Of a DNA stretch of 64,000 bases, positions 17,660-25,945 are shown piece by piece. Source of the DNA: Phycisphaerae bacterium (lineage in GTDB: Bacteria; Planctomycetota; Phycisphaerae; JAJVII01). Numbering within the stretch: the stretch's first letter is position 1; each line of letters begins with the position of its first letter. The DNA is taken from assembly GCA_022072085.1 (NCBI GenBank), contig JAJVII010000013.1, forward strand, positions 1-64,000. The letters run 5' to 3'. The notes under the pieces were generated by a model. It was not told the origin of the DNA. It made no database searches and saw nothing but the letters and a program-made list of their open reading frames with translations. The position numbers were made by a program, and so were the translations under genes.

Positions 17660-17986
17660 TCTGGACTTCAGTGAGCCGCCGTCAAAGGGCCTCGATGGGT
17701 CCAGCCGGTTTTCGGGAAGGACGTGCCGCTCAGCGACGAACTGGCTCGCCAGATGATCGGCAAGCTGACCGACCAGGCCAGGAAGACAGCCGACCACGGC
17801 CCGGGCGGCGCGCAGTGGTTCAGGCCGGAGCCGGCCAGGCAGCACCGTCCTGCCTTCGTCATGAGGCTTCCCGCGGATACGCTCGACGGTCATCGCTTCG
17901 CCCGCCGCGAGGTCGCCCATGCCGGCGAGAAGCCCTGAGCCTGGCAGTCCATCAGGCATTCAGTCTGGAGCGCAACGGCGCGAGCA
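17660..17986. other. Convergent intergenic region with possible gene remnant
   Basis: A 327-bp gap between converging genes. No hairpin with a T-tract was found. On the + strand a GTG-started frame at 17723-17938 (71 codons) reads like ordinary soluble protein (SDELARQMIGKLTDQARK...), with no start context and no recognised family. It could be a decayed gene end or chance. Confidence 0.3.
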
Positions 17987-20764
17987 TCACGGCGTGAGGA
18001 GGTTCAGCAGGATTCGCTCGGCGGCCGGGTCGCAGCATCCGCCGGTCGGGTCGAGCCGCCTGCGGATGTGCAGCGTCGTCAGCAGCACCTCGCCCCTGTC
18101 CAGCGGCAGGCTCAGGGCGCAGACCCGCTCCGGCTTGTCGATCCACAGCAACTTCGTGCCGGAATCGAGGACTGCGCCTCTGATCGAGCTGTCGGCGATG
18201 GGTTCGGCAACGCCGTTCCATCGCTTCAGCCACTCCGGCTCGATGCCGCCGAGCATCCTGTGCCTCGTGCCATCGAAGGCGAACGCCCGGGAGGAGCGGC
18301 CTTCGACCGGCTCGAAGTCGAGCAGTTCCCTCCACGTCCACTCCTTGCCATGGTGCAGGATAACCAGTCGGCCGCCGGCCTTGACGAATTCAAGGATCGC
18401 CGCGGCCCGGGCGCGCTCGGCGTCGTTCACTTTCAGGTGATCCCACACAAGCACGACGTCGGCCTGGAGCGGTCCTTCGGCGCCCGCCTCCACCACTGCT
18501 GCTCCCTGCGACTTGAGCCAGGCTCGGATTGCGTCTTCCCCGCCGAGCAGGACGACCTTCCGGCCCGCGAGTCTCGCTTCCGGCAGCGGGATCGATCTCA
18601 CCACGCGCTGTGAGACGACGGGTCTGGCGTCCGGGCGGCGAATGACGGCGGCCAGGAAGTAGCTGCCTGGCTTCTCGGGGACCTGCCATGTCAACTTGTG
18701 CGGCGTCATCGAGTATGGCTTGAGCATCAGCTTGTCGCGCGACACCAGCTTGCCCGCGGCCAATGCGTCCTCGTCGGGAACAAACTGCGGGTCGTCTGGG
18801 GTCAGGTAGAGCTCGAGCGTGGCGGCAACTTCCAGGCCGAGCTCGTTGATGAGCATTGCGTCGGTCGTCACGCTCTGGCCGGGGCGATAGTTGCGGTCGT
18901 AGAGGTCCAGGCTGGCCAGCACCGGCGAGAGCGAACTGTGCAGTGCGGCCGAGATCGGCACTGGCCAGCCGGGCCGCCAGGGCTTCCAGTCCGGGTTGTG
19001 CATGGCGTTTCGGGTGGCTGTCCAGCCGCCGTACATGTAGGGAAGAATCAGGTCGTAGCCCGCCCGGCGGAAGGCCTCGGTGTGTTCCATCGCGAATTCG
19101 GCGAAGACGAGCGGGCCGGCGGGGTGGTCTGCCCGGCCCAGCCACTTCAGGTACATCCGGCCTGAGCCGCTGAACAGGTTCATGTACTCCGAGTTGCCCA
19201 GCGTGCGTCCGGGGTCGCGCTCGCGGCTCCTCGTCGCGGCGTCGACCAGAATGTCGCCCTCGCTGTCATCGAGGAAGTTGCCGCAGGTGTGAAGATCGAC
19301 GATCTCGGGCGTCTCGGCGGCGGTGCGCATGGCTGGGCGGGTCGGGTCCAGCGCCTTGACGTATCGCCAGTACGGGCCCGATTCCCATTCGTCGTCGGTG
19401 ACGGATTCGTTGCTGATGACCCACATCATCACCGAGGGGTGATTCCACAGTTTGGTGATCCAGTCCCTTGCGTCGGCCAGCGCGTGGGCGTGAAAGACCT
19501 CATACTCCTGGGGCGTGAACTTCATCGAGTAACCGTTGTAGAGCACCGGCAGTTCAGCCAGCATCATCGTGCCGTAGCGGTCGCACACGTCCAGCCAGTC
19601 CGTCGCCGGCGGAATGGTGTGCGTGCGGAACGTCGTCATGCTCATCGAGCGGGCGTCATCCACGAGATACGACTTGACTCTTCCGGGCTGCCCGGCCCAG
19701 TCGCTCCGCCTGCGCCACTCATTGAGCAGGTTCGATCCGCGGAACGAGATCGGCTGGCCGTTCAGCCGGTAACGGCCCTTCTCGATCGTGATCTCCCGCA
19801 TGCCGAACGCGAAGGCGACCGAATCACAGACCGCGCCGTCTGCCGACACGGTCAGTTCCGCCCGGCAGACGTTTGGTTCGTCGGGGCTCCACAGTCTCAC
19901 GCGATCCAGGGCGACGGGCAGGTCAACCGGCGCGGCAGTCGGAGAGACGCTCATCTGGCCGCGGCCGATCATCCGGCCGTCCTGCCGCACCGTGACGGCC
20001 AGACTCACCCGCCCGGGCAGATCGCCCGCGCTGTCCAGCCAGATGCGAAACGTGGCCCCGGGTGCACGGATGTCCGGCGCCGACAGGGCCCACTTGACGT
20101 AGGCCCGGTCGTAGAACTCCAGCCAGATATCGTCGTATATCTCCGGCCCCTTGGAGCCCCACGGCTGCGTGCTGAACCCCGTGGGGACCAGCGGACGGGC
20201 GCGGGCACTTCTGGGCAGGCCGGCCCAGCCGGGAATCTTCAACACGATCTCGTTGCGCCCCGCCCGGAGCAGATCGCGCGGGATCATCACCGTGTTCGGC
20301 CCGACGGTCGCGTGCTCATCGAGCTTCCGGCCGTTGACCCAGGTCGTCGCTCCGAACCGGATGCCGTTGTGCTTGAGCACCGCGTCTCGGGCGGCATGGG
20401 CTGCGTCCAGCGTGAAACTGCGCCGGGCCCACACCGAGTTCAGCCTCTGCCAGGCGTCCGGCTGGGTTGCCGGGCCGCGGTCCACCAGGTAACCCGGGAT
20501 CGCCCGCTCCTGCCAGCCGCTCATTCGAGCGGCGGTCGCTGGCTGAAAGACATCCTCCTCGCCATGCTCAGCCAGCGCCTGCCAGGTTCCGTTCAGGCTC
20601 AGGTGGTCGCGCTGGTAGTCCAGGGCGATGTCGCCGGCGGCCACAGGCACTCCTGCCGTCCGGTCGAGCGTGGAAGGCGGTGAACCGCAGCCGGCCAGTC
20701 CGAGCAGGCCGGCCAGGATCGACGCCATGGTCGCCAGGATGCGGAAGTCGATGATTCCGGTCAT
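17987..20764 (-). CDS. Glycoside hydrolase family 2 lipoprotein (beta-galactosidase/glucuronidase type)
   Basis: A 925-residue enzyme predicted to hydrolyse terminal beta-glycosides. The ATG at 20764 (not the upstream TTG at 20785) has AAGGGG 6 bases upstream. The N-terminus is a lipoprotein signal with lipobox LAGC, lipidated Cys26. A GH2 sugar-binding domain follows (about 45-190; SLNGTW, WVNGRKLDEH), then an Ig-like domain, then the TIM barrel. NHPSVMMWVISNESV contains the acid/base Glu453, and FAEFAMEH contains the likely nucleophile Glu556. The last about 300 residues include a further beta-domain and a flavodoxin-like or ThuA-like segment. It overlaps the preceding 125-codon ORF by 4 bases (ATGA), implying translational coupling. 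Substrate is not determinable; GH2 enzymes act on galactosides, glucuronides or mannosides. Confidence 0.8.
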   Translation of the reverse strand: MTGIIDFRILATMASILAGLLGLAGCGSPPSTLDRTAGVPVAAGDIALDYQRDHLSLNGTWQALAEHGEEDVFQPATAARMSGWQERAIPGYLVDRGPATQPDAWQRLNSVWARRSFTLDAAHAARDAVLKHNGIRFGATTWVNGRKLDEHATVGPNTVMIPRDLLRAGRNEIVLKIPGWAGLPRSARARPLVPTGFSTQPWGSKGPEIYDDIWLEFYDRAYVKWALSAPDIRAPGATFRIWLDSAGDLPGRVSLAVTVRQDGRMIGRGQMSVSPTAAPVDLPVALDRVRLWSPDEPNVCRAELTVSADGAVCDSVAFAFGMREITIEKGRYRLNGQPISFRGSNLLNEWRRRSDWAGQPGRVKSYLVDDARSMSMTTFRTHTIPPATDWLDVCDRYGTMMLAELPVLYNGYSMKFTPQEYEVFHAHALADARDWITKLWNHPSVMMWVISNESVTDDEWESGPYWRYVKALDPTRPAMRTAAETPEIVDLHTCGNFLDDSEGDILVDAATRSRERDPGRTLGNSEYMNLFSGSGRMYLKWLGRADHPAGPLVFAEFAMEHTEAFRRAGYDLILPYMYGGWTATRNAMHNPDWKPWRPGWPVPISAALHSSLSPVLASLDLYDRNYRPGQSVTTDAMLINELGLEVAATLELYLTPDDPQFVPDEDALAAGKLVSRDKLMLKPYSMTPHKLTWQVPEKPGSYFLAAVIRRPDARPVVSQRVVRSIPLPEARLAGRKVVLLGGEDAIRAWLKSQGAAVVEAGAEGPLQADVVLVWDHLKVNDAERARAAAILEFVKAGGRLVILHHGKEWTWRELLDFEPVEGRSSRAFAFDGTRHRMLGGIEPEWLKRWNGVAEPIADSSIRGAVLDSGTKLLWIDKPERVCALSLPLDRGEVLLTTLHIRRRLDPTGGCCDPAAERILLNLLTP

Positions 20765-21138
20765 GTGCAGCCCCTTGCGGTCCAACGCGATCCCGCGTGG
20801 GTCTTGAAATAGCTTCCGGTACAGCGGCGGACGATCAAGCCCAGCCTGCCGCCGGCCACCGCCGGGCAGGCCCAGTTGCCGCGGATGGCCGGGTCGTCGC
20901 GGACCGCGAGGGTCTTGGCCGTCCTGCCCGTTGCCGCGTCGAGCACTTCGGCGTGATCGGCCACCGCCACGTAGACGCGGTCGCCGACGGCGATGATGCC
21001 GGCCTTCGGGGCCGCAGCCTCGGGCCGTGTCGACTGGCCGGGCGCCGCCGTCGGGGCCAACAGCATGGCCGCGCCTGCCGCGAGCAGAAGCGCCCCCCGA
21101 GCCATCGCGGCAAGCCGTCGGTCAGAGGGTCGTGACAT
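20761..21138 (-). CDS. Short secreted protein, PQQ-like blade fragment
   Basis: A 125-residue ORF with a signal peptide (RGALLLAAGAAMLLAPTAA) followed by one beta-propeller-like blade (IIAVGDRVYVAVADHAEVLD). It stops abruptly in low-complexity-looking sequence (SRWTARGCT). PQQ-like propeller proteins normally carry seven or eight blades, so this is probably a truncated remnant that still drives translation of the GH2 gene through the ATGA overlap at 20761-20764. The GH2 frame just upstream of its start also reads like an NHL blade (DPRGIALDRKGLH), which would fit a rearranged junction. It may or may not make a functional product. Confidence 0.45.
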   Translation of the reverse strand: MSRPSDRRLAAMARGALLLAAGAAMLLAPTAAPGQSTRPEAAAPKAGIIAVGDRVYVAVADHAEVLDAATGRTAKTLAVRDDPAIRGNWACPAVAGGRLGLIVRRCTGSYFKTHAGSRWTARGCT

Positions 21139-21440
21139 GCCTTGTCACTCCTTGGGCCGGGAGTCCCCAGTTGGCGGCTCCGCCGTTCCCAGGTCATGAA
21201 GCGTAAAGGTCCGATTCTCCGAATATGCTGACATGGCGGCGACTTCCAGCGATCCCGGGAGAGGTGCTCGCCGGGCCCACCCCGAACATATAGCACATGC
21301 AGAACATGTTGGCCACACGAAGGGGTGCACAACGGGGTACTGCTTTCGGAGCCAGCCGAATCTCTTCCCGGGTCCTTCGCGGGCCTCTTGTTGGAGCCGA
21401 TTCCTCCACCCGGCAAGGGCGCTGCCCGCGCGACGACTGC
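21139..21440. other. Intergenic region, nothing recognised
   Basis: About 300 bases between the MFS gene end and the short secreted ORF, both on the minus strand. Only short shadow frames are present. A promoter for the PQQ-fragment/GH2 pair should lie here, but no clear -35/-10 pair was seen. Confidence 0.4.
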
Positions 21441-21461
21441 CGGACCTCTTCGGTCCGTCAG
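21436..21461 (-). terminator. Hairpin directly after the MFS stop codon
   Basis: CGGACC (21441-21446) and GGTCCG (21452-21457) pair around a 5-base loop. The stem extends past one mismatch to ACTG/CAGT. It abuts the MFS stop codon on the minus strand. There is no T-tract, so it may only stabilise the mRNA 3' end or act as a weak terminator. Confidence 0.35.
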
Positions 21462-22714
21462 TTCGCGTGCTCCTGTTCGGTCAGCCGCCCGACTTTGCGA
21501 AGACTGGGAAACAGGCCCGCCCAGGCCACGACGACCGCCACGGTGCCGATGCCGCCGGAGACCACGCTGACGACCGGACCGAAGAAGTGGGCGACGGCGC
21601 CGCTCTCGAAGCCGCCGAGTTCGTTGGAACTGCTGATGAACATCGCATTGACGGCTGAGACGCGGCCTCGCATCTCGTTGGGCGTCGCCAACTGCACCAG
21701 CGTGTGACGGACGACGACGCTGATGTTGTCCAGGGCCCCCGTCAGCGCGAGCATGGCGATCGACAGCCAGAGATTCCTGGACAGGCCGAAGACAATGGTC
21801 GCCGCGCCGAAGCCGGCAACGGCCAGCAGCATGGTCCGCCCGGCTTTGCGCAGCGGCGGGGCGTGCGCCAGGACCAGGGCCATCACCAGCGCCCCGGCCG
21901 CCGGCGCGGCGCGCAGGTAGCCCAGCGCCCGTTCCGGCGAGAGCCCGCCGCCGGGGGCCAAAATGTCGCGGGCAAAGATCGGAAGCAGGTAGACCGCCCC
22001 GCCCAGCAGCACGCCGAACATGTCCAGTGAGATCGCCCCCAGGAGCATCTTGCGCCGCCAGACGAACCCGACGCCCTCAGCCACCCGGCGCAGCATCCTT
22101 CCGGGCGCCGCCCGCGTGCCCGCAGGGACGTGCAACGACAGCAGCAGGAAGACAAACAGAATGGTCGTGGCTGCACTGATCACGTAGGCGGCCGGGACGG
22201 ACCAGGCGATGATGAATCCGCCGATGGCCGGGCCGACCATTCCGCTGATCTGGCCCAGGCTGGTTCGCCACTTGATGGCGTTCTCGAAGGCGTCGGCAGG
22301 CACCACGAGCGGCAGCAAGGCGCTGCGTGCAGGCCAGCCCAGGCGCATGGCGCAACTGTCCAGGAAGAGCAGGACGTACATCATCCAGATCGACCCGTGG
22401 AAGTAACTGAAGGCGGCCAGCCCCAGGCTGGTCGCGCTGGTCAGCACCATGCTGACGACCATGAGCCTGCGGCGGTCAGAGATGTCGGCCAGGTAGCCGG
22501 CCGGCAGGGTCAGCAGGAGCATGGGGATTGCCTGGACCAGGCCGACAAGCCCCAGGGCCAGCGGCTCGTTGGTCCGCGCGTACATCTCCCACCCGATGGC
22601 CAGGCTCTGGGCGCTGGCGCCGATGCTGACGATCTGGCCGCCGAGCAGCAGCCGGCGAAACGCGGGGATTCGCAGTGCGGCGTAGGCGTCGTGGCGTATG
22701 ACGGGTTGGGGCAT
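21458..22714 (-). CDS. Major facilitator superfamily exporter (MFS_3/EntS-like)
   Basis: A 418-residue inner-membrane protein with about 12 predicted transmembrane helices. The N-terminus AALRIPAFRRLLLGGQIVS and the loop between helices 2 and 3, GYLADISDRRRLMVVS (an MFS motif A variant), fit the DUF894/MFS_3 branch that includes enterobactin exporter EntS. A second half follows a basic central loop (GRMLRRVAEGVGFVWRRKM). These proteins export small molecules by proton antiport. No siderophore or antibiotic genes lie nearby, so the substrate is unknown. No strong ribosome site precedes ATG 22714. It ends with a hairpin and appears to be transcribed alone. Confidence 0.85.
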   Translation of the reverse strand: MPQPVIRHDAYAALRIPAFRRLLLGGQIVSIGASAQSLAIGWEMYARTNEPLALGLVGLVQAIPMLLLTLPAGYLADISDRRRLMVVSMVLTSATSLGLAAFSYFHGSIWMMYVLLFLDSCAMRLGWPARSALLPLVVPADAFENAIKWRTSLGQISGMVGPAIGGFIIAWSVPAAYVISAATTILFVFLLLSLHVPAGTRAAPGRMLRRVAEGVGFVWRRKMLLGAISLDMFGVLLGGAVYLLPIFARDILAPGGGLSPERALGYLRAAPAAGALVMALVLAHAPPLRKAGRTMLLAVAGFGAATIVFGLSRNLWLSIAMLALTGALDNISVVVRHTLVQLATPNEMRGRVSAVNAMFISSSNELGGFESGAVAHFFGPVVSVVSGGIGTVAVVVAWAGLFPSLRKVGRLTEQEHAN

Positions 22715-22734
22715 TGGAGCGAAAGTCTAGGCGG

Positions 22735-22747
22735 AAACCCCGGGTTT
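22735..22747. promoter_or_regulatory. AAACCC-C-GGGTTT dyad upstream of MFS gene
   Basis: A perfect 6+6 palindrome with a single central base, about 21 bases before the MFS start codon. The position would suit a repressor operator; the small centre makes an RNA hairpin unlikely. No regulator gene is nearby to support this. Confidence 0.25.
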
Positions 22748-22907
22748 GCACAACAGGCAGGGCCCTTCGCGCGACCGCCGCACCCGTGCGGGCCGGCTGC
22801 CGATCGAAGTCGTGAAAGCATGATGTCGCCTCCCTCGGCTTGGGGATCCGATCTTTCGCACTAACGACAGGGGAGCGCCCGGCAACGGCGCGGTCGTGGC
22901 CGATCGC

Positions 22908-25900
22908 TCAGAGCGCCCGGCCTGAGCCGCCCTGCGCGTAGATGACGTCCTGGCCGAGGTCGCCGAGGATCAGGTTCATGCCGCTGCCGACGTAGAGGGT
23001 GTCGGCGCCGGGGCCGGGGTCGACCCGGTTGTTGCCTGCCCCCGTGTCGATCGTGTCGTTGCCCTCGCCGCCCAGCAGGCGGTTGTTGCCGCCGTCGCCG
23101 AAGATCAGGTCGTCGCCGCCCGCGCCGTCGATCAGGTCGTCTCCGCCGCCGCCGTGCAGTTCGTCGTTCAGGTGGCTGCCGGTCAGCGCGTCGGCGTAGT
23201 CGCTGCCGATCGCCACGCGGATGTTGACCAGCGTATCGGTGTCGCCCCAGCCGTCGGTGGCCAGGCCGGCCTCGAGGTCGACGCTGACGGCAGCCGGGTC
23301 GGTGCTGTAATCGGCTGCGCCGCGGCTGCCGTTGCCGATCAGCGTGTCGTCGCCGGCGCCGCCGCGCAGGCGGTCGTCGCCGCCGTTGCCGTCAAGCAGG
23401 TCGTCGCCCGCACCGCCGGCCAGCACGTTGGCCGAACCGTCGCCGCGGATCGTGTCGGCGTGCGACGAGCCGGTGACGTTCTCGGTGCTCTCGTAGCGGT
23501 CCATGCCGCCGAAGCCGTTGTCCCAGGCGACGCGGCGGGCGAGATTCACGTCCACCCCCGCGGGGGCCGCGGAGTAGTCGATCGTGTCCGACCCGCCCGC
23601 CCCGTCGTAGCGGTGGTCGCCGGCGCCGGCGATGAACCGGTCGTCGAAGGCCGACCCGACGATGATCTCGAAGCCGTCGATCGCGTCGCCGCTGCCGGCG
23701 CCGCCGTTGGCCGGCCCGATGCCGTCCAGCGCCGTCCCGCCGTTGACGTCGATCACAACGCCGGCCGTCGAGCTGCTGTACTCGACCGTATTGCGGCCGC
23801 TGCCACCGGTCAGCACGTCGGCCCCGCCGTCGCCGCGGATCGCGTCGTCGCCGCCGCGCCCGTCGATCGTGTCGGCGCCGTCGCCGCCGGCCAGGAAGTT
23901 GGCCGCGTCGTCGCCATAGAGCCGGTCGTCGTGGGCCGAGCCGATCGCGCCGTTGATGTCGGCCAGCGTGTCGTGCCCGCCGAAGCCGTCGTCGGCCGAC
24001 CCGGCCGCCAGGTCGACCGTCACGCCGGCCGGGTCGTCGGCGTAGGAGACGAGGTTGTAAGCCCGGCCCGCGCCGCCCACGCCGACCGAGCCCAGCAGCA
24101 GGTCGTCGCCCGCCCCGCCGATCAGCACGTTGCTGCCGCGGTCGCCGATCAGCGTGTCGTCGCCCGCGTCGCCGGCCAGCGTGTCGTTGCCCCAGGCGGC
24201 CAGCAGCGTGTCGTCGCCCTCGCCGCCGCGGATCGTGTCGTCTCCGCCCTCGCCCATCAGCGTGTCGCCCCCGTCGCCGCCGGCCAGCACGTTGTCCGAG
24301 TTGTCGCCGCGGATCGTGTCGTCGTGCGACGAGCCGGTGACGTTGGCGATGTTGGCCAGCCGGTCCTGCCCGCCCGTTCCGTCGTCGTCGACGCGGCTGC
24401 GGGAGAGGTCCACGCTCACGCCGGCCGGGGCGGAGGAGAGGTCCAGCGTGTTGACGCCCGCGCCGCCGTCGACCCGGTCGTTGCCGCCGGCCGAGTCGAT
24501 CGTGTCGTCGCCCGCGTCGCCGTAGAGCATGTCGTCGCCGCCGCGCCCGGCAATCGTGTCGTCACCGCCGTTGCCGTGGATCACGTTGGCCTGGTCGTCG
24601 CCGGCCAGGTCGTCGGCGTAGGCCGAGCCCTCGATGCCCTGGATATTGGCCAGCGTGTCGCTGTCGCCAAAGCCGTCAGCCGCCGTGCCCGCAGCCAGGT
24701 CGACCGTCACGCCGGCCGGATCAGCCGAGTAGTCGATCGTGTTGAATCCGCCGCCGCCGTCGATGGCGTCGTCGCCGGCGTTGCCGATGAAGATGTTGTC
24801 GCGGCCGTCGCCGGTCAGCGTGTCGTCGTCACTGCTGCCGATCACGCCCAGGACGTCGACCAGCGTGTCGTGGTCGCCGTAGCCGTCGGTGGCCTGGCCG
24901 ATGGAGAGGTTCACGGTCACGCCGGCCGGGTCGAACGAATAGTCGGCCCAGGTGAGTTGCCCGCGGCTGGCAGCCCCGATCAGCGTGTCGTCGCCCTCGC
25001 CGCCGACCAGGTGGTCGTGGCCGCGGCGGTCGCCGATCAGCGTGTCGGCCCCGCCGTCGCCGAACAGCCAGTTGTCGGCTGCCGACGAGACCAGCGTGTC
25101 GTCGCCTTCGCCGCCGTGCACGAGCCCGCCGATGGCGCTCTCGATCCAGTCGCCCTGGGCCGATCCGATGGCGTTCTCGACGTTGCGGATCGTGTCGCGC
25201 CCGCCGTAGCCGTCGTTGCGGGCCCAGCCGCGGCGCATTGATGCGACCACCGCGCCGGGCGCAGCCGAGTAGTCGGCCGTGTCGCCGCCGGCGCCGCCGT
25301 CGATGGCGTCGCGCCCGGCCCCGCCGTCGAGGCTGTCGTCGCCTCCGTCGCCGTAGAGTCGGTCGTTGCCCGTCCCGCCATGCAGTTCGTCGTCGCCCTC
25401 GCCGCCGTGCAGCGTATCGCGACCGTCGCCGCCGTCGAGCATGTCGCCGCCGTCGCCGCCGTCGAGGCTGTCATTGCCGCCCAGCCCGAAGAGCTGGTCC
25501 GCGCCGCCCATGCCGAATATTGTGTTGCCCGCGTTGTCGCCGGTCAGGCTGTCGGCCTGCTGCGAGCCGTAGATGCCCTCGACGCCGGCGATCGTGTCGT
25601 GGCCGCCGTAGCCGTCGGTGGCCGAGTGCGTGAGCAGGTTCACCGTTACGCCGGCCGGGTCGTTGCGGTAGTCGACGATGTCCGCGTCGCGTCCGCCGTC
25701 GATCGTGTCATCGCCGGCGCCGCCCTCGATCACGTCGCGCCCGCGCAGGCCCATGATCGTGTCGTCGCCGGGCCCGCCGATCAGGACGTTGTTGCGGTTG
25801 TCGCCGGTGAGCGAGTCGTCGTAGTCCGAGCCGATCGCCCCGCTGATGCCGACCAGGCTGTCATGGCCGCCCCAGCCGTCGGTGGCTGACCGCGTCAGCA

Positions 25901-25945
25901 GGTTCACGGTCACCGCGGCCGGGTCGAGCGAGTAGTCGGCCAGGC
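22908..25945 (-). repeat. C-terminal array of about ten composite RTX modules
   Basis: Each module opens with D-Y-S-x-D-P-A-G-V-T-V-[ND]-L, then A-T-D-G-[YWF]-G-G-H-D-T-L and I-x-G-x-x-G-S-x-x-[DA]-D-x-L-x-G-D. It then carries a variable number of GGxGxDxLxG nonapeptides. I count ten clear copies from about 25,940 down to the stop, lengths roughly 70-130 residues, several diverged (one reads STAGVVIDVNGGTALDG). The nonapeptide number per module varies widely, so copy number probably changes between strains. Confidence 0.8.

Noticed and set aside
15161-17959. 932-codon minus-strand frame opposite the PATR gene
   Set aside because: Also 13088-15130 and 10943-12040. All lie antisense to the repeat protein, have biased meaningless composition and no ribosome site.
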